A DNA stretch of 64,000 nucleotides from Parvibaculum sp046297875 (GTDB lineage: Bacteria > Pseudomonadota > Alphaproteobacteria > Parvibaculales > Parvibaculaceae): contig NZ_JBKBHD010000001.1 of NCBI RefSeq assembly GCF_046297875.1, positions 2,294,001 to 2,358,000 on the forward strand, written 5' to 3'. Every line of letters begins with the position of its first letter. The first letter of the stretch is position 1. The notes below the pieces were generated by a model. The model saw nothing but the letters and a program-made list of their open reading frames with translations, searched no databases and had not been told where the DNA came from. This document shows, piece by piece, positions 1 through 10,346 of the stretch. The position numbers and the translations under genes are program-made.

Positions 1-379
1 CGGCGGCGGAAGCATTGCGCGAGCCGACGATAGCGACGGATTTGCCATTCGCCTGCGAGATGTCGCCAAGCATGGAGATCACAGGCGGCGGCGGATCGAG
101 CGTGGCGAGACGCGCCGGGAAATTTTCATCGCCGAGCACGAGCAGATGACCGCCCATTTTCGCAACGGCCGAGATTTCCGCTTCGGCATCCGCAGGATGC
201 GCGATCTTCAGGCGTCGCTTCGAGCCGCCGCGCTTGGCAAGTTCCGGCAATGCATCGAGTGCGTCGAGCGCGTTGCCGAAATGATCGAGCAGGTCGCGGA
301 ATGTGACGGGGCCGACATTCTCGCTGCGCGCAAGGCGAAGGCGGGCGAGGCGCTCGGCCGAAGAGAGCGCCGTGCCCAC
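1..379 (-). CDS. dprA: DNA processing protein DprA, N-terminal part (cut by window edge)
   Basis: DprA loads RecA onto incoming single-stranded DNA during transformation and is widespread even in species not known to be competent. Reading the minus strand from the GTG at 379 gives 126 residues without a stop. The first part is a helical, SAM-like region (ERLARLRLARSENVGPVTF); it is followed by the start of the Rossmann domain, ending in VAIVGSRNAS, the hallmark of the family. The gene continues past position 1, so about two thirds of a normal DprA (about 370 residues) is outside the window. It begins 5 bases after the plsY stop, with a GAAGG just upstream, so it is probably the last gene of the pyrB-pyrC-plsY-dprA transcript. 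Confidence 0.85.
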   Translation of the reverse strand, partial: MGTALSSAERLARLRLARSENVGPVTFRDLLDHFGNALDALDALPELAKRGGSKRRLKIAHPADAEAEISAVAKMGGHLLVLGDENFPARLATLDPPPPVISMLGDISQANGKSVAIVGSRNASAA

Positions 380-384
380 GCGCT

Positions 385-1014
385 TCAGCCTTCGGCCTTC
401 TTCTGACCGATGCGGGATTCTGTTCCCGCCATCAGCCTCGAAATATTTTCGCGATGCGCAATGTAGATGAAGAGCACGAGAACTGCGCTCAGGCCGACAA
501 GCTGCCACTGGTTGAGCCAGGCAAGATAGACCGGCGTGAGCAGCGCCGCGACCAGCGCCGAAAGCGACGAATAGCGCGAGATCAGCGCGACCACGAGCCA
601 GGTGGCGCAGAAAAGCAGGCCGACGGGCCAGTGAAGCGCGAGCAGTATGCCGATAAAGGTCGATACGCCCTTGCCGCCCTTGAAGCCGAGCCAGATGGGA
701 TAGAGGTGGCCGATAAAGGCGCCCAGCGCCGCAAGGCCCGGTAGCAGGACAACGTCACCGCCTGCCGTGCGCGCGACCCACGCCATGAGCAGAACCGCAA
801 TCGCGCCCTTGCCCGCATCGCAAATCAGCGTGCCTGCGGCGACCCAGCGGTTGCCCGTGCGCAGCACATTGGTTGCGCCGATATTGCCCGAGCCGATATC
901 GCGAATGTCGCCTAGGCCCGCTGTCTTGGTCAGCAGCAATCCGAAGGGGATCGAGCCGAGCAGATAGCCGAGAACGAGCGCGACCAGCGGCAGCGCCATT
1001 GAGGTGAAGTCCAT
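385..1014 (-). CDS. plsY: glycerol-3-phosphate acyltransferase PlsY
   Basis: This integral membrane enzyme transfers the acyl group of acyl-phosphate to glycerol-3-phosphate, the first step of phospholipid synthesis. The 209-residue length is normal. All three conserved cytoplasmic motifs are visible: SGNIGATN (residues 42-49), GGKGVSTFIG (about 112-121) and HREN near the C-terminus (IAHRENISRL). Hydrophobic stretches between them fit the usual five membrane segments. The start codon lies 2 bases beyond the pyrC-like stop, which indicates cotranscription with the pyrimidine genes, and dprA follows 5 bases later. The plsY-dprA neighbourhood is common in alphaproteobacteria. Confidence 0.95.
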   Translation of the reverse strand: MDFTSMALPLVALVLGYLLGSIPFGLLLTKTAGLGDIRDIGSGNIGATNVLRTGNRWVAAGTLICDAGKGAIAVLLMAWVARTAGGDVVLLPGLAALGAFIGHLYPIWLGFKGGKGVSTFIGILLALHWPVGLLFCATWLVVALISRYSSLSALVAALLTPVYLAWLNQWQLVGLSAVLVLFIYIAHRENISRLMAGTESRIGQKKAEG

Positions 1015-1016
1015 GG

Positions 1017-2312
1017 TCAGCGTTCCTCCCCGTGAACATAGACCGTGCGGCCGCCGACCATGGTACGGATGGCGCGGCCCTGGAACAGGCGGTCCTCGAA
1101 GGGTGTGTTCTTCGAGATTGACTTCAGATTAGCCGCTTCGAGCTTCCAGGGCACCTCCGTATCGATCAGCACGAGATCGGCGGGAAGTCCGGTGACAAGG
1201 CGGCCCCGGCCAAGGCCGAGCAGATCGGAAGGCAGGCAGGTGAGTGCAGCAAGCATCCGCCCGAGCGGCAGATCGCCATTATGGACCAGCGTAAGCGCGG
1301 CCGGCAGCAGCGTTTCGAGGCCGATCGCGCCGAAATCGGCTTCGGCAAACGGACGGCGCTTCACTTCCGGGTCGCGCGGATCATGGCCCGAGACGACGAC
1401 ATCGATTGTACCGTCCGCGAGTCCCGCAACCAGCGCCAGCCGGTCCTGTTCGCCGCGCAGCGGCGGCGACAGCTTGAAGAAGGTGCGGTAGGACTGGACG
1501 TCGTTCTCGTTGAGCTGCAGATGCGCCGCCGAGACGCCGCAGGTGACGGGCAGGCCGCGCGTCTTTGCCCGGCGGATGATTTCGACCGAGGCTTCGCTGG
1601 AAACCTGCGAGACGTGATAGCGCCCGCCGGTGAGTTCCAGAAGCCGCAGGTCGCGCTCGATCATGATGGTTTCGGCGGCAGCTGGAATGCCTGCAAGGCC
1701 GAGGCGGCCTGAAAGCTCGCTCTCGTTCATCACGCCCGTTGCAAGCGTCGGTTCCTCCGCATGCTGCACCACCAGCGCGCCCATATGGGCGGCATAGCTG
1801 AGCGCGCGGCGCATCACCTGCGCATTGGCGACGGCTTTCACACCATCCGTGAAGCCGACGGCACCTGCCTCCAGCAGCAGGCCGAATTCCGTCATCTCCT
1901 TGCCTTCGAGACCCTTGGTCAGCGCCGCCATCGTGTGGACATGGACGACCGCCGTGTCGCGGGCGCGGCGCTCGATGAAATCGACAAGCGCCACATCGTC
2001 GATCACCGGATTTGTGTTCGGCATGACGATCATGGTGGTGACGCCACCTGCGGCTGCCGCCTTGCTGGCGAGCGCCAGCGTTTCGCGGTGTTCGGCGCCC
2101 GGTTCGCCGGTGAAGACGCGGCAGTCGATCAGGCCCGGCGCGAGGACGCGGCCCTTGCAGTCCACCACCTCCGCGCCATCGGGCAGACCGTCATTGAAGA
2201 GGGCGGGGCCGAGATCGGCGATCACACCATTCTCGACCAGCAGATTGCCGCGCTCGTCATAGCCGCTGGCGGGGTCGATCAGGCGTGCATTGATGAAGGC
2301 TGTGCGTTTCAT
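1017..2312 (-). CDS. pyrC: dihydroorotase homologue, probably non-catalytic partner of PyrB
   Basis: The 431-residue protein is a full-length class I dihydroorotase by alignment: it keeps GVTTMIVMPNTNPV, the LAPGLID lead-in and the GAIGLETLL region. The metal-binding residues are gone, however. The D-x-H-x-H motif reads D63-C-R-V-F67, the second histidine region reads VSQVSSEAS, and the catalytic Asp of T-D-H-A-P-H is replaced (SGHDPRDP). Pseudomonads have such inactive PyrC-like proteins, which are needed to assemble aspartate transcarbamoylase, and the same role is likely here. The ATG overlaps the pyrB stop by 4 bases (ATGA), so translation is coupled. A catalytic dihydroorotase should then exist elsewhere in the genome. 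Confidence 0.88.
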   Translation of the reverse strand: MKRTAFINARLIDPASGYDERGNLLVENGVIADLGPALFNDGLPDGAEVVDCKGRVLAPGLIDCRVFTGEPGAEHRETLALASKAAAAGGVTTMIVMPNTNPVIDDVALVDFIERRARDTAVVHVHTMAALTKGLEGKEMTEFGLLLEAGAVGFTDGVKAVANAQVMRRALSYAAHMGALVVQHAEEPTLATGVMNESELSGRLGLAGIPAAAETIMIERDLRLLELTGGRYHVSQVSSEASVEIIRRAKTRGLPVTCGVSAAHLQLNENDVQSYRTFFKLSPPLRGEQDRLALVAGLADGTIDVVVSGHDPRDPEVKRRPFAEADFGAIGLETLLPAALTLVHNGDLPLGRMLAALTCLPSDLLGLGRGRLVTGLPADLVLIDTEVPWKLEAANLKSISKNTPFEDRLFQGRAIRTMVGGRTVYVHGEER

Positions 2313-3289
2313 GCGCGGCTTCCGAGCGGCAGTTCGTTCGGCAGGTTGCGCGAGAGCGCGTCAAGCACGGCCATGCGCACGGCAACGCCCATCTCCACCT
2401 GTTCGCGGATGAGGCTCCGGTCGATATCGTCGGCAACCGCGCTGTCGATCTCGACACCGCGGTTCATCGGCCCCGGATGCATCACGAGCGCATCGGGCTT
2501 CGCATAGGCGAGCTTTGCGTAGTCGAGGCCGTAGAAGTGGAAATATTCGCGCTGGCTCGGCACATAGGAACCTGCCATGCGCTCAAGCTGCAGCCGCAGC
2601 ATCATAACGATATCAACGCCTTCGAGGCCCCTCTTCATGTCGTGGAAGACCTCGACGCCGAGCCGCTCGATACCTTTCGGCATCAGCGTCGGCGGGCCGA
2701 TGACGCGCACCCGCGCGCCCATCGCGTTCAGCAGCAGGATGTTCGAGCGCGCGACGCGGCTATGCAGAATGTCGCCGCAGATCGCCACGAGGAGGCCCTG
2801 GAGCCTGCCCTTGCGGCGGCGGATCGTCAGCGCGTCGAGCAGCGCCTGTGTCGGATGTTCATGCGCGCCGTCGCCCGCATTGATGACCGAGCAGGAGACT
2901 TTCTGGGACAAAAGCTCCACCGCGCCGGAGCTTTGGTGCCTGATGATGATGAGATCGGGGTGCATCGCATTGAGCGTCACCGCCGTGTCGATCAGCGTCT
3001 CGCCCTTCTTCACGGAGGAGGAGGAGACCGACATGTTCATCACATCCGCGCCGAGGCGCTTTCCCGCCAGCTCGAAGGAGCTTTGTGTGCGGGTGGAGGC
3101 TTCGAAGAAGAGGTTGATCTGGGTGCGGCCGCGCAGCACCGAACCCTTCTTGTCGACCTGCCGGTTCTGCTCGACATAGGTGTCGGCAAGGTCGAGAAGG
3201 GCGGTGATGTCGGCGGGGGAAAGCCCTTCGATGCCCAGCAAATGCCGGTGCGGGAAGATGGCTTGAGGCTGTTTGTCAGCGTTGGTCAT
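2309..3289 (-). CDS. pyrB: aspartate carbamoyltransferase catalytic chain
   Basis: PyrB condenses carbamoyl phosphate with aspartate in the committed step of pyrimidine synthesis. The 326-residue chain has the carbamoyl-phosphate loop S65-T-R-T68 followed by SSFE, the HPTQALLDALTI motif and HPGPMNRGVEI near the C-terminus. It is the first gene of the minus-strand run pyrB, pyrC-like, plsY, dprA. The ATG at 3289 lies 123 bases from the divergent acyl-CoA dehydrogenase gene, so the promoter must be in that gap. No regulatory PyrI subunit is nearby, which fits the dodecameric class that pairs PyrB with a dihydroorotase-like chain. Confidence 0.96.
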   Translation of the reverse strand: MTNADKQPQAIFPHRHLLGIEGLSPADITALLDLADTYVEQNRQVDKKGSVLRGRTQINLFFEASTRTQSSFELAGKRLGADVMNMSVSSSSVKKGETLIDTAVTLNAMHPDLIIIRHQSSGAVELLSQKVSCSVINAGDGAHEHPTQALLDALTIRRRKGRLQGLLVAICGDILHSRVARSNILLLNAMGARVRVIGPPTLMPKGIERLGVEVFHDMKRGLEGVDIVMMLRLQLERMAGSYVPSQREYFHFYGLDYAKLAYAKPDALVMHPGPMNRGVEIDSAVADDIDRSLIREQVEMGVAVRMAVLDALSRNLPNELPLGSRA

Positions 3290-3412
3290 TAAAGCCGCAT
3301 TGTATAGGGCCGATTCCGGGGGGCGGCAAGGTGGTTTTGAGGCCGCGTTTGGCCGGGCGCCGGAGGGGGTGTTAACCTCACGGGAAGTCCCCGGAAAAGA
3401 GGTTCAGGCCCG

Positions 3413-5104
3413 ATGTCCAGCCAGATGGAAACGCCCGCCGGTTTTGCCACTCACGAGGTCTTCAATCAGCCGCCGCCGCTTGAGGATGTGAACCTCTTTA
3501 CCGGCGACAAGGCTCTTGCCGAGACGGTGGAGCGGGAAGGCGGGGGGCAGGCGCGCCGGTCGCTGACGGAATTCGGCGCAATCGTGGGCAGCGAGGAGGT
3601 GCTGGAGCTGGGGCGGCAGGCCAATGCCTATCTTCCTGTGCTCAAGAGCTTCGACCGTTTCGGCCATCGCGCGGACCGGGTGGAGTTCCATCCTGCCTAT
3701 CATGCGCTGATGGCGTTGTCGGTGGAGCAGGGATTGCACGGCTCGCCCTGGGACCATCTGAAAGACGGGTTCGATGCTAAGCCGAAAGCGGGAGCGGTCG
3801 TCGCGCGGCTCGCCGGCACATACATGATGACGCAGGCGGAAGCGGGCCACGGCTGTCCCATCACCATGACGAATGCGGCGGTGCCCGCGCTTCTCTTCCA
3901 GCCCTCGCTTGCGGAGGAATGGGTGCCGCGCATCCTCTCGCGCGACTATGACGAGCGCTTCCTGCCCGCGAGCGAGAAGACGGGCGTCACCCTCGGCATG
4001 GGGATGACCGAAAAGCAGGGCGGCACGGATGTGCGGGCCAATACGACATCCGCGGTGCCTGCGGGCAGGGGTGGGCCGGGCGAGGAATATCGCATCACCG
4101 GGCATAAATGGTTCTTCTCCGCGCCCATGTGCGATGCCTTCCTCGTACTGGCGCAGGCGCCGAACGGAATCTCCTGCTTCCTCATGCCGCGATTCCTGCC
4201 CGATGGCAGCGTCAATGCAATCCGCATCCAGCGGCTGAAGGACAAGGTCGGCAATAAGTCGAATGCCTCGTCCGAGGTCGAGTTTCAGGCGGCCTCCGGC
4301 TGGCTCATCGGCGAGGAAGGGCGCGGCGTCCGAAACATCATCGAGATGGCGACCTATACACGGCTCGATTGCGCGGTGGCGACGGCAGGCATGATGCGGC
4401 AGGCGGTGAGCCAAGCCGTGCATCACTGCTCCTTCCGCACGGTCTTCCAGAAAAAGCTGATCGACCAGCCCCTCATGGCGAATGTGCTGGCCGATCTTGC
4501 GCTCGAGACGGAGGCGGCGACGGCGCTTTCCTTCCGCGTCGCGCGCTCGTTCGACCGCGCGCATGAGGACGAGGCGGAGGCCGCCTTCCGCCGCATCATG
4601 ACGCCGGTCGCGAAATACTGGGTCTGCAAGCGCGCGCCGAACCTTGCCTATGAGGCGATGGAATGTCTCGGCGGCAATGGCTATGTCGAGGAGGGCATCG
4701 CGGGCCGCATCTACCGCGAAATGCCGGTCAATGCGATCTGGGAAGGCTCGGGCAATGTCATGTGCCTCGACGTGCTGCGCGCGCTGATGCGCGAGCCTCA
4801 GGCGCTCGAAATCGTGTTCGCGGAACTCGACAAGGCGCGCGGCGCGAGCGCGGCTTACGATGGCGCGCTCGATGCGCTGAAGGATGCGTTCACCGATATG
4901 GGCTCGCTTGAGGCGCGCTCGCGGCAGGTGGTGGAGCAGATGGCGAAAGTCGCCGCGGGCTCTATCCTGCTGCAACACGCGCCGGGCTTCGTCTCCGACG
5001 CCTATTGCGCCACGCGCCTCGGCCGCGACTGGGGCGATGTGTACGGCACGCTGCCGGTGGGCGCGGATGTCCGTGCGATCACGGAGCGGGCGCGGGTGGC
5101 GTAG
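3413..5104 (+). CDS. AidB-like acyl-CoA dehydrogenase
   Basis: A 563-residue flavoprotein of the acyl-CoA dehydrogenase superfamily. It is longer than the usual 380 residues and has the features of the AidB branch: an N-terminal extension with FNQPPPLEDVNLF, the signature GMTEKQGGTDVRANTT near residue 200, WFFSAPMCDAFLVLA, and ECLGGNGYVEEG near residue 417. E. coli AidB is induced by alkylating agents and binds DNA; whether this copy acts on fatty acyl-CoA, isovaleryl-CoA or in alkylation protection cannot be told from sequence. It stands alone, divergent from pyrB and convergent with the carrier at 5222. The long minus-strand reading frame opposite it is a mirror artefact. Confidence 0.9.
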   Translation: MSSQMETPAGFATHEVFNQPPPLEDVNLFTGDKALAETVEREGGGQARRSLTEFGAIVGSEEVLELGRQANAYLPVLKSFDRFGHRADRVEFHPAYHALMALSVEQGLHGSPWDHLKDGFDAKPKAGAVVARLAGTYMMTQAEAGHGCPITMTNAAVPALLFQPSLAEEWVPRILSRDYDERFLPASEKTGVTLGMGMTEKQGGTDVRANTTSAVPAGRGGPGEEYRITGHKWFFSAPMCDAFLVLAQAPNGISCFLMPRFLPDGSVNAIRIQRLKDKVGNKSNASSEVEFQAASGWLIGEEGRGVRNIIEMATYTRLDCAVATAGMMRQAVSQAVHHCSFRTVFQKKLIDQPLMANVLADLALETEAATALSFRVARSFDRAHEDEAEAAFRRIMTPVAKYWVCKRAPNLAYEAMECLGGNGYVEEGIAGRIYREMPVNAIWEGSGNVMCLDVLRALMREPQALEIVFAELDKARGASAAYDGALDALKDAFTDMGSLEARSRQVVEQMAKVAAGSILLQHAPGFVSDAYCATRLGRDWGDVYGTLPVGADVRAITERARVA

Positions 5105-5118
5105 CAAAATATCTCAGG

Positions 5119-5207
5119 TGTCATCGCGGGATTTATTCCCGCGACCCATTCGCCTCTCCAATTGCCGCAGCCGCCAATGGGTCCCGGCAACAAGTGCCGG
5201 GATGACA
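5119..5207. repeat. imperfect inverted pair of 32-bp palindromic units; possible two-way terminator
   Basis: Two 32-base units, 5119-5150 and 5176-5207, face each other across 25 bases. The reverse complement of the first matches the second at most positions (shared AATGGGTC at one end and GATGACA at the other). Each unit is itself a hairpin: CGCGGGA...TCCCGCG and CCCGGC...GCCGGG. The element fills the 117-base gap between two convergent genes and could end transcription in both directions. Units of this look, with GGGATGAC ends, recur between genes in many alphaproteobacterial genomes; whether this one is repeated elsewhere cannot be tested in this window. Confidence 0.7.
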
Positions 5208-5221
5208 ACTGTGTTTTTGTC

Positions 5222-6136
5222 TTAACCCAACAGCCACAACATCAGCGGCATGGTGACGACGGCCAGGATGGTGCCGCCGGTGATGAGGCTTGCCATCAGC
5301 GTTGCGTCGCCGCCAAGCTGGCGGGCGAGGATGTAGGAGGAGGTCGCGCCCGGCACCGCGCCGCAGAGCAGCACGACCGCGGCAGGAAGGCCCGTAACGC
5401 CGAAGGCGATGCACCAGCCCGCCATCAGCGCGGGCATGACGACAAGTTTCAGTCCGCTTGTCAGTCCGACGATCCAGCCGGTTTCGAGCGCGTGCTTTGG
5501 CTGCAGGCCCGCACCGATCGCGATGAGGCCGATGGTGAGCGCAGCAGCACCCAGAATATCGAATGTCGGCGCAAGCGGTCCGGGCAGGCCGATGCCGGTA
5601 ACATTGAGCGCTATACCCGCCGCGCAGGCGAGGATCAGCGGGTTCTTCGACAGGAGCTTCAGCACGGTTCCCATACCCGCCGGTTCGTCACCCGCATATC
5701 GCGTAAGGATGAGCACGGAGAGCACGTTCACCGCGGGAACGAGGACGGCGAATGAAACCGCTGCAAGCGTTACGCCTTCGGGGCCGAAGAGCGAGCCGAT
5801 CGCGGCAAGCGCGACAAAGCCGTTCCAGCGCGCCGCACCCTGAAAGACGGATGAGAATTGCTGGCCGGTAAGCGGCAGAACCGCCTTCAGGATCATGAGG
5901 ATCACGACCATCGAAAAGAGGCCCGCGCCCAGCGCCGAGGCCATCGGCCAGATGTCGTAGTCGGTGAGGTTCGCAGTCGCGAGAGTGTGGCAGAGCAGCG
6001 CAGGGAAGAAGATGTAATAGGTGAGCCGGTCGAGGGGCGCCCAGATACCCTCATCGAGAAAATTCATGCGCTTGATCGCAAAGCCGAGCGCAATGACGAG
6101 GAAGACGGGGATCAGGGAATTCAGGATGGGGAGCAT
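5222..6136 (-). CDS. AEC (auxin efflux carrier) family transporter
   Basis: A 304-residue, strongly hydrophobic protein with about ten predicted membrane segments in two halves, as in the Mem_trans/AEC family. The N-terminus (LNSLIPVFLVIALGFAIKR) and the C-terminal PGATSSYILARQLGGD region are typical. Bacterial members move organic acids such as malate or malonate, or amino-acid derivatives; no substrate can be assigned here. It lies 27 bases upstream of the ruvX stop on the same strand, so it may be cotranscribed with ruvX, and it is convergent with the AidB-like gene. Confidence 0.88.
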   Translation of the reverse strand: MLPILNSLIPVFLVIALGFAIKRMNFLDEGIWAPLDRLTYYIFFPALLCHTLATANLTDYDIWPMASALGAGLFSMVVILMILKAVLPLTGQQFSSVFQGAARWNGFVALAAIGSLFGPEGVTLAAVSFAVLVPAVNVLSVLILTRYAGDEPAGMGTVLKLLSKNPLILACAAGIALNVTGIGLPGPLAPTFDILGAAALTIGLIAIGAGLQPKHALETGWIVGLTSGLKLVVMPALMAGWCIAFGVTGLPAAVVLLCGAVPGATSSYILARQLGGDATLMASLITGGTILAVVTMPLMLWLLG

Positions 6137-6163
6137 GGTTCGCTCTTCTTGTTTAACGGTGTC

Positions 6164-6622
6164 TCACAGCCGTCTCAGCCGGTCGAGGGCACCTTGCAGA
6201 ATGTACGCGGCGGCCATCTTGTCCACCAGTTCGGCGCGGCGGGCGCGGCTGGCGTCGGCGTCGAGCAGCGTGCGGGTCACGGCCTGGGTGGACATGCGCT
6301 CGTCCCAGAAGACGACGGGGAGGTCCGTCAGCTTTTCTAGGTTGCGGACGAAGGCGCGGGTGGACTGGCAGCGCGGGCCCTCGGTCCCGTCCATGTTGAG
6401 GGGCAGGCCGAAGACGAGGGCGACGACGCCATGTTCCTTCGCCAGCGCGATCAGCCGTTCGGCATCCGCCGTGAACTTCGTCCGCTTGATGGTTTCAAGC
6501 GGGCTCGCGATCGAGCGGGAGACATCGGAAAGGGCAAGGCCGATGGTCTTGGTGCCCAGATCGACGCCCATCAGGCGGTCATGGCGGCCGATCCCGTGTT
6601 CAAGTTCCTCAAGAAGTTTCAC
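6164..6622 (-). CDS. ruvX: RuvX/YqgF Holliday junction resolvase-like nuclease
   Basis: RuvX is an RNase H-fold nuclease linked to Holliday junction resolution and 16S rRNA precursor maturation. The fold's acidic residues sit in MGVDLGTKTIGLALSD and FWDERMSTQAVTRTLLD, with VFGLPLNMDGTEG between them. I place the start at the GTG at 6622 (152 residues, normal length). The frame stays open to an ATG at 6712, but that would add 30 residues (RAAIAPRKAPDYG...) unlike the family. The divergent gatC begins 228 bases away. Confidence 0.9.
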   Translation of the reverse strand: MKLLEELEHGIGRHDRLMGVDLGTKTIGLALSDVSRSIASPLETIKRTKFTADAERLIALAKEHGVVALVFGLPLNMDGTEGPRCQSTRAFVRNLEKLTDLPVVFWDERMSTQAVTRTLLDADASRARRAELVDKMAAAYILQGALDRLRRL

Positions 6623-6850
6623 ATTGGCGCTCAAGTGCCTGCAACCTTTGGGTAAAATCTGTCGCGGCGGACCATAATCCGGGGCTTTCCGGGGCGCAAT
6701 CGCCGCCCTCATATATATTGTGCGGGCGGCGTTGCGGCGCGGGGCTCCCGCTTGTTATGTTCCCTCGCGATTCAAGGAGCAAGGGGTGCTTCGCCGGGCT
6801 TCCGGCCCCGAGGCAGCTTCCCTCTTCCGACCACCAACAAAGGCGGACCC

Positions 6851-7138
6851 ATGTCGGTCGATCAGAAAACGGTCCGGCACATCGCCCGGCTTGCGCGGAT
6901 TGCCGTGCGGGACGATGAGCTGGAGGCGCTGGCCAAGGAACTCAACGGCATCCTCGATTGGGTGGAGCAGCTCGGCGAGGTGGATACCGCCGATGTGGAG
7001 CCCATGACGAGCGCGGTCGCGATGGCGATGAAGATGCGCGAAGACGTCGTGACGGAGACTAACCGTCAGAAGGATGTGACGCGGAATGCGCCGGGCGCGG
7101 AAGACGGCTTCTTCGTGGTGCCGAAGGTGGTGGAGTAA
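6851..7138 (+). CDS. gatC: Asp/Glu-tRNA amidotransferase subunit C
   Basis: GatC stabilises the GatA-GatB complex that converts misacylated Glu-tRNA(Gln) and Asp-tRNA(Asn) to the correct amides. The 95-residue protein is of standard length. It shows the family pattern VRHIARLARIAV, LNGILDWVEQLGEVDT and the C-terminal DGFFVVPKVVE. The frame is open further upstream, but the ATG at 6851 starts exactly where the family does. It is the first of three adjacent genes (gatC, gatA, gatB); the gatA ATG follows 3 bases after the stop. Confidence 0.96.
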   Translation: MSVDQKTVRHIARLARIAVRDDELEALAKELNGILDWVEQLGEVDTADVEPMTSAVAMAMKMREDVVTETNRQKDVTRNAPGAEDGFFVVPKVVE

Positions 7139-7141
7139 GCG

Positions 7142-8619
7142 ATGACCGATCTGACCAGCCTCACGCTCGCCGAAGCCCGCGACGCGCTGAAGAAGAAGGA
7201 AATCACCTCGGTGGAGCTCACCGGCACCTATCTCAAGGAGATGGAAGCCGCGAGCCCGCTCAACGCCTATGTGACCGTCACCGCCGAAAAGGCGATGGAG
7301 ATGGCCAGGGCGTCGGATGCGAAGCTCCAGAAGGGCGAGGGCGGGCCACTCGAGGGCGTACCGCTCGGCATCAAGGATCTGTTCTGCACGAAGGATGTGC
7401 AGACGACTGCCTGCAGCCACATTCTCGAAGGCTTCGTGCCGCCCTACGAGTCAACTGTGACCGCCAATCTGTGGCGCGATGGTGCCGTGATGCTCGGCAA
7501 GCTCAACAATGACGAGTTCGCGATGGGCTCCTCCAACGAGACGAGCCATTACGGCGCGGTGGTGAACCCGTGGCGCCGCCAGGGTTCGGACGCGAAGCTC
7601 GTGCCAGGTGGATCGTCCGGCGGTTCGTCGGCGGCGGTCGCGGCGCGGCTCTGCGCGGCGGCGACAGCGACGGATACGGGCGGCTCCATCCGTCAGCCCG
7701 CCGCCTTCACCGGCACTGTGGGCCTCAAGCCCACCTATGGCCGCTGCTCGCGCTGGGGCATCGTTGCCTTCGCCTCTTCGCTCGATCAGGCGGGGCCGAT
7801 CGCGCGCGATGTGCGCGACGCCGCGATCATGCTCGGTTCGATGGCAGGCCATGACCCGAAGGACACGACGAGCGTCGACCGCGTGGTGCCGGACTATGAA
7901 GCCGCGCTTGCGGGCGGCGTGAAGGGCCTCAGCGTCGGCATTCCGAAGGAATATCGGGTCGACGGCATGCCGAAGGAGATCGACGATCTCTGGACACGCG
8001 GCATCGAATGGCTGAAGGCCGCGGGCGCCACGGTGAAGGAGGTGAGCCTTCCCCACACCAAATATGCGCTGCCGACCTATTACATCGTTGCGCCTGCGGA
8101 ATGCTCGTCCAACCTCGCGCGCTATGACGGTGTGCGCTACGGGCTGCGCGTCGAGGGCCGCGACGTGACGGAGATGTATGAGAACACCCGCGCGGCCGGT
8201 TTCGGCGCGGAAGTGAAACGGCGCATTCTGATGGGCACCTATGTGCTCTCGGCGGGTTACTACGACGCCTATTACCTGAAAGCGCAGAAGCTCAGGACCC
8301 TGATCGCGCGGGACTTCACGGAAGCCTTCTCCGAAGTCGATGTGCTGCTGACTCCGACGGCGCCGTCCGCCGCATTCGCTATCGGCGAAAAAACCGACGA
8401 TCCGCTCTCCATGTATCTCAATGACGTGTTCACGGTGACTGTGAACCTTGCGGGTCTGCCGGGCATTTCGGTGCCGGCCGGGCTTTCGGGCGAGGGGCTG
8501 CCGCTCGGGCTGCAGCTTATCGGGCGGACATTCGACGAAGAGACGCTGCTGCGCGCGGCGCGGGCCATCGAGGAGGCTGCGGATTTCACCGCGGCGCCCG
8601 GCGCCTGGTGGAGGGCATG

Positions 8620-8620
<1 letters not shown>
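7142..8620 (+). CDS. gatA: Asp/Glu-tRNA amidotransferase subunit A
   Basis: The glutaminase subunit of the amidotransferase, an amidase-signature enzyme of 492 residues. The Ser-cisSer-Lys triad regions are clear: Lys near residue 78 in LGIKDLFCT, the Gly/Ser-rich loop GGSSGGSSAAVAA near 156-168, and TDTGGSIRQPA near 178-188. The C-terminal part LPGISVPAGLS...PLGLQLIG is also typical. The stop overlaps the start region of gatB (ATGATGA), so the three gat genes form one translationally coupled unit. Confidence 0.97.
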
Positions 8621-10125
<1,505 letters not shown>

Positions 10126-10346
10126 CGAAAATTTCCAGCCTCCCGATGAACGGTTTGGTAACCACTTTCCCCGGAGAGTGGCGCGGACGCCTGTGCACAA
10201 ATCTGTTGCATTCAGTTGCCGAGCGCAAAATGCGCGCTCATAGTAATTGGCGTGTGCGCCTGAGGGGTACGAGGGCGCTAGCAATGTGTGCGTTACGAGT
10301 ACATGGATTGTCGCCAAACGAACGGCACATCAGGAGCTAGAGAAAC

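Noticed and set aside
3404..5107. A 567-residue minus-strand reading frame opposite the AidB-like gene.
   Set aside because: Arg/His/Ala-rich composition is the mirror of a GC-rich coding frame. No motif, while the plus strand has clear family motifs.
10221..10239. Inverted repeat GAGCGC...GCGCTC between gatB and the H1-like gene as terminator or operator.
   Set aside because: Short stem, no U-tract, and it overlaps the weak promoter candidate; too little to call.
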